Shown here one piece after another: positions 35,778 through 45,336 of a stretch of DNA of 64,000 nucleotides. A program made the translations under genes and the position numbers. The notes under the pieces are model-generated. The model searched no databases. It was not told where the DNA came from and was given only the letters and a program-made list of their open reading frames with translations. Where the stretch lies: the NCBI RefSeq assembly GCF_007750855.1, contig NZ_CP036291.1:4712001-4776000 (forward strand), written 5' to 3'. The first letter of the stretch is position 1. The number at the start of each line of letters is the position of its first letter. The stretch comes from Pirellulimonas nuda (GTDB taxonomy: Bacteria; Planctomycetota; Planctomycetia; Pirellulales; Lacipirellulaceae).

Positions 35778-37388
35778 CTAGAAGTTGTACTGCACCATCC
35801 CGTGCAGCCGCTGGACGTCGGCCGACTGGCCGTCCTCGTTCTGGCGCTCGCCCCACAAGAACTCTGTGGCGATTGCCAGCCTGGGGATGGGGACCCACCA
35901 CAGACCCGCGGCCACGTACTGGGCGCTGGCGTACGTGCCGGCCGGCGTCGGGGCGTTGTTCTGGACGTCGACGTTGGAGTAGGTGAAGTTTGACAGCCAG
36001 TGGGCGTTGTACCAGTGCTCGTAGCTGGCGTTCCAGCCGGTCGCTTGGACCAGTTCCAACTGGCCCGTGACGGGGTCGACCTGGGCGTCGAGCCCCTGGC
36101 CCGCCAGGTCGTTCAGGTAGCGTCCCACGCCGGGCCCCCAGGTCGCCTGCATCAGCATCCGGCTGCGTGTGAGGCCCGAAGGGTCGGGGTCGTGCACCGG
36201 GTCGGTCCCGAACAAGATCGCCCACGGGTGCAGCACGGCGCTGCCGCTCACGCCCGCGGCCGCTTGGCGGGCGACGGCGTCGTCGACGGGGCGGTAGCCG
36301 ATGCCGCGCACCAGCGCGCTGAGCTGGGCGTGGCCTCGGGTTGCCTCGTAGCGGAGGTGCGTGGTGAAGTCGGGCACGTCTTGCACCGCCGCCCCCTGGG
36401 CGGGGCTGAACGTGATGTCAGAAAAGGGGCGTTCCATCGCGCCGGCCCAGTAGAAGCAGTCGCACACCGGCAGCGTCACGCGGGCCGAGGGTTGCCGCTG
36501 GTTGACCCAGCTATTGGGCCCCTGGAAGTCCGCCACGCTGGGCCAGTTCGTGCCGTCCATGAACACCGAGTTCTGCTGCCCCAGACGGAAGTAGCCGAAG
36601 TCGATGAACGCGTTGCGCAGCCGGAAGGGGTTCCCCCCGCCGCCGGCGGCCTGGGCCGGTCCGTTGAAGAAGTCTCCCTCGATGAAGGTGTGGACGTTCC
36701 AGTCGCAGAATTCGGTGGGGGTCCACGTCTCGAAGCCCAGGCGGCTGAACCGGCCGCCCATGTTGAAGTTCTGCCCGGCGCTCTGCGGCACGGGGATGGT
36801 GTTGGTGACAAACGAGTCGGCGCTGCCGATGGGGTCGAGGTCCAGAAGCGCCCCCAGCCGCACGAAGCCCCGCAGACGGAACGAGGTGTTGGTTCCGGGC
36901 GCCAAGAACGAGCCGGGGTAGATGCCGCGTACGACCAGGCTGTCGCGCTGCTCGGTAGAAATCGGCACCGGGGGCGCCAGCCGCGAGTACTCCGGGACGG
37001 CGGGGCCTTCTTGCTGCTCCCGCGGCTGGTAGCCGGGGGGGGCGTAGTCGGCGATCGGTCGGACGCCGAGCCCCGTCGCGCGGTAGGGACGCGGAGAGTA
37101 GTAGTAGGCGGGCAGGTCCTCGGCCAGCGGGTCGTCCCGCAGGGCGCCCGGGATGTTCTGCTCGTCGAGGTAGCCGTACTGGTAGCCGACGTCGTCGGTC
37201 ACCGGCGGCGCCGCGGGCCCAACGCTGGGCTGGCTGGCGCTGGGCTCACTCGTGCTTGGGTAGGCCAGCGGGGGTCCGGAGAGCGCAGACGACGACGGCT
37301 CCGGCGGCTGTGCGGCCCCCGCGGCTGGCGACAGCAGGGTCGCCAGCAGGAACAGGCAGATGGTGCTGGCGCGATCGACCGCTTGCAT
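35778..37388 (-). CDS. DcaP-like outer-membrane porin
   Basis: The protein has 536 residues. It has a signal peptide (STICLFLLATLLSPAAGAAQ), then a long Pro/Ser/Tyr-rich segment to about residue 150, then a beta-barrel: TSFRLRGFVRLGALLDLDPI, GGRFSRLGFETWTP, FIEGDFFNG, FRLRNAFIDFGYFRLGQQNS, and a C-terminal Phe in MVQYNF as required for barrel insertion. This follows DcaP/porin proteins, which pass small anions or organic acids. The cysteine pair in LPVCDCFYWAGA is unusual for a barrel. Substrate is unknown. It is transcribed alone, divergent from the SHD1 gene. Confidence 0.8.
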   Translation of the reverse strand: MQAVDRASTICLFLLATLLSPAAGAAQPPEPSSSALSGPPLAYPSTSEPSASQPSVGPAAPPVTDDVGYQYGYLDEQNIPGALRDDPLAEDLPAYYYSPRPYRATGLGVRPIADYAPPGYQPREQQEGPAVPEYSRLAPPVPISTEQRDSLVVRGIYPGSFLAPGTNTSFRLRGFVRLGALLDLDPIGSADSFVTNTIPVPQSAGQNFNMGGRFSRLGFETWTPTEFCDWNVHTFIEGDFFNGPAQAAGGGGNPFRLRNAFIDFGYFRLGQQNSVFMDGTNWPSVADFQGPNSWVNQRQPSARVTLPVCDCFYWAGAMERPFSDITFSPAQGAAVQDVPDFTTHLRYEATRGHAQLSALVRGIGYRPVDDAVARQAAAGVSGSAVLHPWAILFGTDPVHDPDPSGLTRSRMLMQATWGPGVGRYLNDLAGQGLDAQVDPVTGQLELVQATGWNASYEHWYNAHWLSNFTYSNVDVQNNAPTPAGTYASAQYVAAGLWWVPIPRLAIATEFLWGERQNEDGQSADVQRLHGMVQYNF

Positions 37389-37668
37389 CTCGGATTGGAG
37401 GTTGAGTCTTGCAAACCGCGCGACCTACAACGCCGCCCCGTCGTCTGGGACATCGGCCATACCGGAGACGGGGCGTGAGCAGATTTTCCGATTGTGCCGG
37501 TTGCGCCGGCGCCGCAGACTCCCCCCGCAGCGATTTCGTAGCGCCGTGGCGCTCGGTTATAGTTGGTGGGGCGACGGCCCCGACGGGCGGGCGCCAGCAA
37601 CCGGCCGGGGCCCTCGCCCCTTCGATCGTCCTCACCCAATCCCCTTCTTCCAAACCGATGGCGCCCCC

Positions 37669-38601
37669 ATGCGGACCGCGACGCTCTTTCTGCTAGCCGT
37701 GGCCGGCCCGCTGCTGGGGGCCCAGGCCCGGACCTGGTCGGACGCCTCCGGCGACTACACGCTGGACGCGCAACTGGTGACGTTCAACCAGCGGTTTGTG
37801 GTGCTGGAGCGCGACGACCACGAGCTGGTTTCCATCGAGATCACGACCCTCTCCGACGACGACCGGGAGTACCTCGCCTCGCGTGAAGCGGCCCAAACGG
37901 CGCAGCAGGCGAGCCAGGCGCCGCAGACCTGGACGCTGCGAGACGGCTCGCAGGTGACCGCCCGCGTGGTCGACTACGCCCAGCAGCAGCTAACGCTGCA
38001 GCGGCGCCGCGGCCGGGTGTACGTCAACGACCGCCCGCTGCGGAACCTGCCGGCGTTCTACCAGAAGATCGTGCCGCAGATCGTGGCGCAGGCAGAGAAC
38101 CTGAGCCGGCCTACCCAGGCGGGGCTCGAGGACTGGCTGGTGGGTCAGCGGGGCGGGCCGCGTGTGTTCAGCGTGGAAGGGGTGTTGCTGGAAACCGAGA
38201 ACGGCGACGAGTACGGCGTGCCGTTTTCCTTGCTCTCCGACGAAGACCAACGGGTGCTGCGCCCCGGCTTGCGGGCCTGGCAGGCAGAGCAGCAGCGCGA
38301 GAACTACCAGGGCCAGCAGGACGCGGCCTACCGCCTCCGCGCGCTGGCGCACGCCCGGCAGCAGAACAACCAGGTGCGGCGGGAAATGGCCGAGCTGAGC
38401 CTCAACCTGCAGCAGGCGCAGGCGGGGATCACTTCGGCGTGGGAGGTGACCCTCTACCCGGCGGCCGGCGTGTCCGCGGCGCCGCGTTGGGTCGTGGTGT
38501 GGGGGCGTGACAGCCGGCAGGCGACGCTGCGAGCGTTAGAGCAGAACCCCGGGTTCGTCGCGGGGCCGGTCCGCCGGGTGGCTCGCCGCGTGCGTCGCTA
38601 G
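37669..38601 (+). CDS. SHD1-domain secreted protein
   Basis: The protein has 310 residues from the ATG at 37669, chosen because a signal peptide (TLFLLAVAGPLLGAQA) begins there. The N-terminal SLA1-homology-1-like module is RTWSDASGDYTLDAQLVTFN followed by VLERDDHELVSIEITTLSDD. A second similar unit may lie at SQVTARVVDYAQQQLTLQRR. Residues 220-280 are Gln-rich and helical. Such SHD1 proteins are abundant in planctomycetes and are of unknown role, probably periplasmic. The stop overlaps the convergent HdeD gene by 4 bases. Confidence 0.72.
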   Translation: MRTATLFLLAVAGPLLGAQARTWSDASGDYTLDAQLVTFNQRFVVLERDDHELVSIEITTLSDDDREYLASREAAQTAQQASQAPQTWTLRDGSQVTARVVDYAQQQLTLQRRRGRVYVNDRPLRNLPAFYQKIVPQIVAQAENLSRPTQAGLEDWLVGQRGGPRVFSVEGVLLETENGDEYGVPFSLLSDEDQRVLRPGLRAWQAEQQRENYQGQQDAAYRLRALAHARQQNNQVRREMAELSLNLQQAQAGITSAWEVTLYPAAGVSAAPRWVVVWGRDSRQATLRALEQNPGFVAGPVRRVARRVRR

Positions 38602-39209
38602 GCTTCCAGCACGGTGCGCGGGGCGCGTCCGATGCGGCTGGTGCGGAGGCCGACGGCGAGCATCACCCAGGCCCAGCCGTTGAACACCAGATCGATGCCA
38701 ATGAACAAGCCGATGACCCACAGCCCGGAGGCGGGCCACTGCTTGTAGATCACCAGGCCCAGCAGGAAGGTGACGCCGCCGTTGAGCAGCACCCAGCCGC
38801 GGCCGGGGAACTGCTCGCTGATGGCGAACACGATGCGGAAGATGCCCGCCACCATCAGGAAGACGGCGATGATCAGCGTGAGCTGGATCGCGGCGCTCTC
38901 CGGCTGGTCGATAATCATCATGCCGACCAGTGCGTAGAGCACGCCGATCAACAGGTGGATGAGCATGCCGCTCCAACGCCCGACCCAGAACGAGCCGATG
39001 ATCTCGCCGATGCCCGAAGCCAGCAGCAAGAAGCCGAACAGCCAAGTAATGTCAAAGGTAACGGTGGTGATGCACGACCAACCCAGGACGAACGCCCCCG
39101 TGGCGACCATCGCCAGCCCGAGGCCGAGGAACCAACCCCAGTAATCGCGCAGCAGCGCCAGTTCGGTTGCGAGGACGCCGGGGGCAGCGATGGGGCGGGG
39201 GTTATCCAT
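38598..39209 (-). CDS. HdeD family (DUF308) membrane protein
   Basis: The protein has 203 residues with six hydrophobic segments in the repeated two-helix pattern of DUF308 (FLGLGLAMVATGAFVLGWS, WLFGFLLLASGIGEIIGSFW, MLIHLLIGVLYALVGMMI, IAVFLMVAGIFRIVFAI, GGVTFLLGLVIYKQWP, VIGLFIGIDLVFNGWAWVML). HdeD of Escherichia coli takes part in acid resistance at high cell density. Here no hdeA/hdeB neighbours are present, so only the family call is supported. Confidence 0.88.
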   Translation of the reverse strand: MDNPRPIAAPGVLATELALLRDYWGWFLGLGLAMVATGAFVLGWSCITTVTFDITWLFGFLLLASGIGEIIGSFWVGRWSGMLIHLLIGVLYALVGMMIIDQPESAAIQLTLIIAVFLMVAGIFRIVFAISEQFPGRGWVLLNGGVTFLLGLVIYKQWPASGLWVIGLFIGIDLVFNGWAWVMLAVGLRTSRIGRAPRTVLEA

Positions 39210-39348
39210 GGCCTGGTTCTTGGTCGGGGTGTTGAATGCGGGGGCTTAGGGCGATTGTAGCGGTTGGATTCTGCTTTGCGTTTCGGAGCAAGTCTAGCTC
39301 ACGCTCTGCGGCCTGTCGCACAATCTCCCACACCTGGGGTCGGCGCGG

Positions 39349-40203
39349 TTAGTCCAACGAGACCACCTGCACGGAGACCTCCATCCAGTCGAAAGCGTCG
39401 CCGGGCCCGTCCCAGGTCCCGGAGAGGGGCATCGCGTGCTCTTGCTGCCGGGCCACCGCGATGGGGATGTGCTCGATCCCCGCGAGTTTGTTGTTGGTGG
39501 GATCAAAGCCGCGCCAGCCGGCGCCCGGAAGGTAGACCTCCGTCCAGGCGTGCGTCGATCCGTGCTGGCCTTCTTCCATCCGCACGTAGCCGGAGACAAA
39601 ACGCGCGCCAAAGCCCCAGTAGCGGACGGCTTCCATCATCAACACGGCGTAGTCGCGGCACGATCCGCTCCCCAGGGCAAGCGTCTCGTGCGGGAGCTGC
39701 ACCCCCGCGTTGTAGCGCTCCGTGTAGGTCAAGGTTTCGAAAATGCGGCTGTTAAGCCGGTTGAGCAGCTCGAAGGTGTCAATCGCCTGCCCCGGTTGGT
39801 ACAGTTCGCTCAACCATCGGTGCAGCGCAGGGCCGTCCAGCGGGTAGCTGGGCAAGCGGTACGGGACGAGCGCCACCTGCTCATCCGCGGCGTACTGGAA
39901 CGGGTAGAGGCGGGCGTTTGGGTCGATCAGACACTCGATACGGTTGTCGTCGCGTATCTCGACTTCGACCTCCATCAGCAGACTCAGCATTGCAGCCGGC
40001 TCGGCGAAGGTAAGCACCGCCACCGAGTTCCCCTCGATGTCCAGCAGCCATCGCACGTCCGCCGCGGGCTCGATCTGTATGCTGGAGCTGCGGATCCAAT
40101 GCTCGTGCGACGACCGCGGGCGCAAGAGCGCCCGGTGGGGGCCGAACTTGACCGGCGTGTGGTAGTGGTAGGCGGTTTTGTGGGTTATCCGCAGGGTGTG
40201 CAT
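39349..40203 (-). CDS. Transglutaminase-like cysteine protease family protein
   Basis: The protein has 284 residues from the ATG at 40203, where the family N-terminal domain begins (MHTLRITHKTAYHYHTPV). The catalytic triad of the transglutaminase core is visible: Cys in LGSGSCRDYAVLMMEAVRYW, His in GSTHAWTEVYLPG, and Asp in WRGFDPTNNK. Bacterial members of this type act as peptidases or protein cross-linkers. No partner alpha-E or circularly permuted ATP-grasp genes, which often accompany it, are in this stretch. The frame could extend 40 codons upstream, but that part looks non-coding. Confidence 0.9.
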   Translation of the reverse strand: MHTLRITHKTAYHYHTPVKFGPHRALLRPRSSHEHWIRSSSIQIEPAADVRWLLDIEGNSVAVLTFAEPAAMLSLLMEVEVEIRDDNRIECLIDPNARLYPFQYAADEQVALVPYRLPSYPLDGPALHRWLSELYQPGQAIDTFELLNRLNSRIFETLTYTERYNAGVQLPHETLALGSGSCRDYAVLMMEAVRYWGFGARFVSGYVRMEEGQHGSTHAWTEVYLPGAGWRGFDPTNNKLAGIEHIPIAVARQQEHAMPLSGTWDGPGDAFDWMEVSVQVVSLD

Positions 40204-40417
40204 GGCGGCGCCGATTGAGTGATGGTTTCTGGTCGGCTCAGCATAGCGTGCGCGGCGTACTCCGGACGACCGCTCCCCGGCCCGACCGGCGGTGTGCCCG
40301 CAACAGGCCGCGGCGAGTTGCAAGGCGCCGCGGGTACGGCTTTAATCAAGGCGAGGTCGGCGGGCGCTCAGCGTCTGTTCGCCTTGTCTGCTCACGAACC
40401 CGCGAAGAGAGAGAACC

Positions 40418-41317
40418 ATGCCTCGATCGGCAGCCGTTGTGCTGGGATGGTCCGCCTGCTTGCTGATGGTTGCTGCCGAGGCCGTGGCCCAGCAGAGCCA
40501 AGCGGAGCAAGCAGTACGCGCGGCGTCAAAGGCCTATACCGACGCCGCCAGGCGGGGCGACGTCGGCGCCATGGCCAAGATGTGGACCGAGCGTGGCGAC
40601 TACATCGACTCGCAGGGGTACCGTTTCAACGCCCAGGCGATGCTCAGGCCCCAGCCGGGCGCGCCTGCCGCGGCGCCGGGCGGCTCGACCGCGGCGCCCG
40701 CGGTTCAGTCGACCCTGCGGATGGTGACCCCCGACGTGGCAATCGAGGACGGCAAGATCGGCAGCATCACGATGCCGGACGGGTCGCGGGTGGGGGGCCG
40801 GTTTACCGCGGTGTGGGTCCGACGGGATGGAAAGTGGCTGCTAGACGGCGTCCGCGAAGCCGCCGCCGAGGCGCCGCCGCTGAGCGAGAAGCTGATGCCG
40901 CTGGCGTGGCTGCTGGGCGAATGGGCCGGCCAAGCGGACGACACAACGCTGTTGATGTCGGCCCACCCCAGCGACGGCGGCAACTACATCGTCCGCGAGT
41001 TCCTCGTGAAGGGCGACGCGCGGGAATCGATCGGCGGCGAGCAGCGGATCGGCTGGGACCCCGAGTCGAAGCGGATCAAGGTCTGGAGCTTCGATTCGCA
41101 GGGGGGCGCCGGCGAGGGATTCTGGCGCCAGGCCGGGGATACGTGGGTGCTCGACACGGCCCACGTGCTGCCCGACGGCACGAAGACAACCACCTCCAAC
41201 GTCTACACTCCGCAAGACGCAGACCGGTTTGTCTGGGAAGTAAAACCGGCCGCGGTCGACGGGGCGAGGCTGCCCGCGATGCGGGTAGAGTTCCGCCGGG
41301 CGCCCGAGGCCCGGTGA
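40418..41317 (+). CDS. Secreted SnoaL-like (DUF4440) protein with a C-terminal lipocalin-like domain
   Basis: The protein has 299 residues. It starts with a signal peptide (VVLGWSACLLMVAAEAVA) and a SnoaL-like cone fold (about 30-145: AVRAASKAYTDAARRGDVGA, TAVWVRRDGKWLLDGVREA). A second domain (about 160-290) has LAWLLGEWAGQADDTTLLMS, IGWDPESKRIKVWSFDSQGG and a repeated beta pattern like the DUF1579 group. No catalytic residues can be assigned. It is followed by another secreted protein gene 71 bases later. Confidence 0.75.
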   Translation: MPRSAAVVLGWSACLLMVAAEAVAQQSQAEQAVRAASKAYTDAARRGDVGAMAKMWTERGDYIDSQGYRFNAQAMLRPQPGAPAAAPGGSTAAPAVQSTLRMVTPDVAIEDGKIGSITMPDGSRVGGRFTAVWVRRDGKWLLDGVREAAAEAPPLSEKLMPLAWLLGEWAGQADDTTLLMSAHPSDGGNYIVREFLVKGDARESIGGEQRIGWDPESKRIKVWSFDSQGGAGEGFWRQAGDTWVLDTAHVLPDGTKTTTSNVYTPQDADRFVWEVKPAAVDGARLPAMRVEFRRAPEAR

Positions 41318-41388
41318 TCGCGGACTCACGGCGGCTGTGACCCAACCTTTTATTTGACTCTCAACGACGGTTCCACCGGAGCTTTCTC

Positions 41389-42153
41389 ATGTCTCGCTTG
41401 CTCATCTTTCCGCTGCTGATCGCCCTGGCCGCCGTGGCCCCACGCCCCGCCCTCGGCCAACCCGGCGGCGGCTCGCCGAACGTCGACGCCGCTTCGGACG
41501 CGTCGCGCAATGTCGTGCTCGAGAGCGATCGCTGGCGGCAGGCGCGGCGCCAGTTGGACGAGTGGCTCTCCGTGCAGCAGCTCTACACGCAGGACGAAGT
41601 GACCCGGATGCGGCAGGAGCTCAGCGCCCGCATCGCCAAGATGAGCGCGGGCGAGCTGATGACGCTGCTGGAAGACATGGAGGGACGCATCGCAGCGCTG
41701 GCCAGCCCCGAGGCGGCGCAGGCCCGAATGTGGCTCAACCAATTTTTGCCGACCCAGTCGCAGGCTTCGCAGGACCGGCTCCGCGCCAAGCGGCCCGACG
41801 TGCTGAACATGACCGGCAGCCAGATCCGCATGGAGCTCGACCGCTTCCAGCAACGCCGCGTGGCCAACCAGCAGTCGCAGGCGGCGTTCGACCGCGCCCG
41901 CCAGACACAGAACCAGTCGATCCAGAGCATGCGGGCCGATCAGAATCAAGCACAGGCCGACATGCGGGACGCGCGGTCGCGTGCGGCGCAGCAACAAAAC
42001 CAGCGCCTGCAAGACGCCCAGCTCCGCGGCCCGTACGCGCCGGCGAACCAGATGCGCAGCCCCTGGGGGGGCGGGCTCGACGGGCGGCCGCTGTACACGG
42101 TGGGACCCTGGGGCGCCCCGATCCACTTCAACCCGCTGTACGGCGGCTGGTGA
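41389..42153 (+). CDS. Secreted Gln/Arg-rich helical protein of unknown function
   Basis: I do not recognise a family. The protein has 254 residues with a signal peptide (LLIFPLLIALAAVAPRPALG). Residues about 40-110 look like long amphipathic helices (RWRQARRQLDEWLSVQQLY, LMTLLEDMEGRIAALASPEA). Residues 145-215 are very rich in Gln, Arg and Ala, and coiled-coil-like. A Gly/Pro/Trp-rich tail (MRSPWGGGLDGRPLY, FNPLYGGW) ends the protein. It is preceded by a possible ribosome site and probably follows the SnoaL-like gene in one transcript. Confidence 0.7.
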   Translation: MSRLLIFPLLIALAAVAPRPALGQPGGGSPNVDAASDASRNVVLESDRWRQARRQLDEWLSVQQLYTQDEVTRMRQELSARIAKMSAGELMTLLEDMEGRIAALASPEAAQARMWLNQFLPTQSQASQDRLRAKRPDVLNMTGSQIRMELDRFQQRRVANQQSQAAFDRARQTQNQSIQSMRADQNQAQADMRDARSRAAQQQNQRLQDAQLRGPYAPANQMRSPWGGGLDGRPLYTVGPWGAPIHFNPLYGGW

Positions 42154-42158
42154 AAAGC

Positions 42159-42215
42159 AAGCCTGAATGACCAGTAGGGGCAGGCAATCGCTTGCGCCAC
42201 TGGTCATTCAGGCTT
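42159..42215. repeat. Inverted repeat AAGCCTGAATGACCAGT
   Basis: The 17-base arms 42159-42175 and 42199-42215 are perfect complements around a 23-base centre that contains GCAATCGCTTGCG. The same family forms the inner arms of the nested repeat at 8688-8766; both centres hold a GCAAGCGAT-like piece. It lies between two converging genes. Confidence 0.8.
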
Positions 42216-42246
42216 GGTCATTGGTCATTCGGTGCGTTAGTCGGCG

Positions 42247-45200
42247 TTACCCGGATTCGGGCTCGTGGATGCCGAAGAAGATCGCGTACAGCACCGGCGT
42301 CACGATCAGCGACAGCACCGCGGCGAACGACAGTCCGAACATGATGCACACGGCCATCGCGCCGAAGAAGGGGTCCTTGAGCAGCGGGATCATGCCCAGC
42401 ACGGTGGTGATGGCCACCATGCAAACGGGCCGCATCTTGGCGGCGCCGCCGTCGAGGATGGCCTGGTAGGCGTCTTTCCCCTTGGAACGCTCGGTGAGGA
42501 TCTTGCTGAGCACCACGATCTGGTTCTTGATTTGCTCTCCCCCGAGCGCGAGCACGCCCAGCAGGGCCATGAACCCAAACGGCATGCCGGTTAGCAGCAG
42601 CCCGGCGGTGACGCCGATTAGCGCCAGCGGCATGACGAGCCAGATGAGCAGCGTAGCGCGGATCGAGTTGAACAGGGCCACCACGATAAACACCATTAGC
42701 GCCAGCATCACCGGGATCGATTGGGCGAGCGCGGCGCGGGCGTCGCGGGAGTTCTCGTACTCGCCGCCCCACTCCAGCGTGTAGCCCTCGGGGAGCTCGA
42801 TGGCCTCAATAGCCCCGCGTACGCGGGCCAGCAGTTGGCTCGGCAGCCCGGTGCGGGGGTCGCCGTGCACGGTGAGCGTCGGGAAGCGGTCGCGGCGCAT
42901 GACGATCGGGTCTTCCCACACCACCTCCGACCCGGAGCTCACCTGGCTGAGCGGGATCATCCGTCCGGCCACGGGGCTCCAGACTTGCAGGCTGGCCAGT
43001 GCGCTGACGTCGTCGCGCTCCTCGATGGGGGGGCGGGCGATGATCGGCAGCAGCCGCGCCTCTTGCGGGAAGACCCCCGTGGCGGAGCCCCCCGGTTCTC
43101 GGAAGAAGCCGACGGTGCGGCCCTCGAAGCTGCTCTCCAGGGCACGGGCCACGTCGATCCGGGTGATGCCGTTTCGGCGGGCCTGCAGGTCGAGCAGTTC
43201 GGGACGGATCACTTTGACCGGCTCGCGCCAGTCGCTTCGGACGCACAGCGCATCCCCTTCTTCGCGGAGGATGCGTTGCGCCTCGGCCCCCAGTTGCTTC
43301 AGCTTCTCCGGGTCGGCGCCACGGAACCGGGCCTGGATGCGGCCCCCCTCGCCGGGGCCCAGCAGGAACTTCTTGGCGATGGCGTTCGCGTCGGGAAAGC
43401 CCTCGTCGAGCTGCTGTTGGATGTCGGGGATGAGCGTGTCGATATTGCGCCAGTCGTCTACTTCCACCAAGAACTGCACGTACGCGGGGTTCTCGTTCTC
43501 CGGAGCATAGACCAGCAAGAACCTCGGGCCTCCGCCGCCAACGAAGGAGGTGACGTGCGTCACGCCCGGCGCCGCCCGCAGCAGCCCCTCGATGCGATCG
43601 GCCTCGGCCTCGGTCTGGCGGATGTGCGTCCCCGCTGGGAGGAAGACGTCTACCATAACCTGCGGACGGGTCGCCGGCGGGAAGAAGCTGTGGGTGACCT
43701 TGGTGAACCCGAACACCGCGGCGGCAAATGCCGCTATGGAGAGCACGACCACCAGCCAGCGGAACCGCAGGGCGAGGATGAGCAGGTTGCGGTAAACGCG
43801 GAACGGCAGGCTGTCGTAGGCCGTCGGGGCGCCCTGCCCCGCACCGGCGTTGGGGCGGAAGATCAGGTAGCTCAGCAGCGGGGTGACCGTGATCGACGAG
43901 ATCCAGCTCAGGCTCAGCGCAATCAAGATCACCCAGAACAGGGACTGGGTGTACTCGCCGGTGCTGTCTTCGGACAGGCCGATGGCAGCGAACGCGATCA
44001 CGCCGATCGCTGTGGCGCCGAACAGGGGCCACTGGTTCTCGGCCACCACCTCGCGGACCACCTCCAGCTTGTTCCTGCCCGCCTCGATGCCGACCTTGAT
44101 CCCCTCGATCACGATGATCGCGTTGTCCGTCAGCATGCACAGGGCGATGATGAGCGCGCCCAGCGAGATCCGCTCCATCAGGATGTCGCCGTCGGCGTAC
44201 ATCACAAAGAACGTAGACATGATGGTCAGGAACAGCACCACGCCGATGATCAGCCCGGTTTTCCGGCCCATCGCCAGCAGCAGCACCACGAAGACGATGC
44301 TGACCGCCTTGAGCAGGTTGAAGATGAACTCGCCGGTCGCCAGGCTGACGGCCTCCGGCTGGAAGTTGATCTCGCCGATCTCGATGCCGATCGGCTGGAA
44401 CTCTTCGAGCCGGGCCAGCTTTTCGCGGATCAGTTCGCCCAGCTTGACGACGTTCCCCCCCTGGATCGTCGAGATGCCCAGCCCCACCGCGGGCCGGCCG
44501 TCGAACCGCAACAGGCGGCGCGGAGGATCTTGGTCGCCGCGGATCAGCGTGGCGACATCGCCCAGCGTGAGCTGCCGGCCCGTTTGATCCGACCCGATCA
44601 CAATCTGCAGCATCTCGTCGACCGTGTCGAACTCGCCGCGTGGATCGAGAGGGATGTGCTGATCGCCCACCCGCACCCGGCCGCCGTCGGCAGCGATATT
44701 GCGTTCTTGCAGCTTGGCGTAGAGCAGTTCTTCGTTGACCCCCAACTGCGCCAGCCGGTGGCGAGAGATCTCTAGGAACACCACCTCCTGCTGGGCGGCG
44801 AACAGGTCGATGCTCTTCACCCCGGGTACGGAGAGCAGCTCGCGGCGGAGAAACTCGGTGTACCGGCGGATCTCAGGGAAGGTGTAGCCCTCGCCGGTGA
44901 TGGCGAAAAAGATGCCGAATACGTCGCCGAAGTTGTCGACCACGATCGACCCGCCCCGCACCGCGGGGGGGAGCAGCGGCTGGACGTCGGCGATCTTCCG
45001 CCGCAGCTCGTCCCACACCTGCGGGATGCGGTCGCGGTCGTAGCGGTCCTTGATGATCGCCGACACCACCGACCGGCCGCGGAGCGACTCGCTCCGCACG
45101 AAGTCGAGCTGCCCGAGCTGCTGCACGGCGGTCTCGATGGGTCCGGTCACCTCCTGGGCGACCTCCTCCGCGCTGGCGCCGGGATAGAGCGTGACGATCC

Positions 45201-45336
45201 GCGCCTCTTTGATGGTGAACTCGGGGTCTTCGAGCCGACCGATGTTCACGTAGGCGGCGATGCCCCCGGCAAGCAGGAGGGCCATGGCCGCGAACACGAC
45301 GCGGCTGTTGTTTACCGAAAGGACGCCTGGATTCAT
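42247..45336 (-). CDS. RND family efflux transporter, permease subunit
   Basis: Proton-driven pump of 1029 residues in the AcrB/MexB-like superfamily. The N-terminus keeps the family pattern but is shortened (VNNSRVVFAAMALLLAGGIA). Also seen are GASAEEVAQEVTGPIETAVQ, DNAIIVIEGIKVGIEAG with the relay Asp, and ATAIGVIAFAAIGLSEDSTGEY after it. In the second half come PVMLALMVFIVVALFNS and the late LLGVLALGGEQIKNQIVVL. The late Asn-rich segment differs from typical HAE1 pumps (GEQIKNQI), as in the FtsX-like or heavy-metal-unrelated RND branch. The adaptor gene overlaps by 4 bases. No outer-membrane factor gene is adjacent. Substrate is unknown. Confidence 0.92.
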   Translation of the reverse strand: MNPGVLSVNNSRVVFAAMALLLAGGIAAYVNIGRLEDPEFTIKEARIVTLYPGASAEEVAQEVTGPIETAVQQLGQLDFVRSESLRGRSVVSAIIKDRYDRDRIPQVWDELRRKIADVQPLLPPAVRGGSIVVDNFGDVFGIFFAITGEGYTFPEIRRYTEFLRRELLSVPGVKSIDLFAAQQEVVFLEISRHRLAQLGVNEELLYAKLQERNIAADGGRVRVGDQHIPLDPRGEFDTVDEMLQIVIGSDQTGRQLTLGDVATLIRGDQDPPRRLLRFDGRPAVGLGISTIQGGNVVKLGELIREKLARLEEFQPIGIEIGEINFQPEAVSLATGEFIFNLLKAVSIVFVVLLLAMGRKTGLIIGVVLFLTIMSTFFVMYADGDILMERISLGALIIALCMLTDNAIIVIEGIKVGIEAGRNKLEVVREVVAENQWPLFGATAIGVIAFAAIGLSEDSTGEYTQSLFWVILIALSLSWISSITVTPLLSYLIFRPNAGAGQGAPTAYDSLPFRVYRNLLILALRFRWLVVVLSIAAFAAAVFGFTKVTHSFFPPATRPQVMVDVFLPAGTHIRQTEAEADRIEGLLRAAPGVTHVTSFVGGGGPRFLLVYAPENENPAYVQFLVEVDDWRNIDTLIPDIQQQLDEGFPDANAIAKKFLLGPGEGGRIQARFRGADPEKLKQLGAEAQRILREEGDALCVRSDWREPVKVIRPELLDLQARRNGITRIDVARALESSFEGRTVGFFREPGGSATGVFPQEARLLPIIARPPIEERDDVSALASLQVWSPVAGRMIPLSQVSSGSEVVWEDPIVMRRDRFPTLTVHGDPRTGLPSQLLARVRGAIEAIELPEGYTLEWGGEYENSRDARAALAQSIPVMLALMVFIVVALFNSIRATLLIWLVMPLALIGVTAGLLLTGMPFGFMALLGVLALGGEQIKNQIVVLSKILTERSKGKDAYQAILDGGAAKMRPVCMVAITTVLGMIPLLKDPFFGAMAVCIMFGLSFAAVLSLIVTPVLYAIFFGIHEPESG

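Noticed and set aside
42721..44775. 684-codon open frame on the plus strand
   Set aside because: Antisense to the RND pump gene. The translation is rich in His, Asp, Arg and Gln with no motif, as expected from the third-codon GC bias of the real gene.
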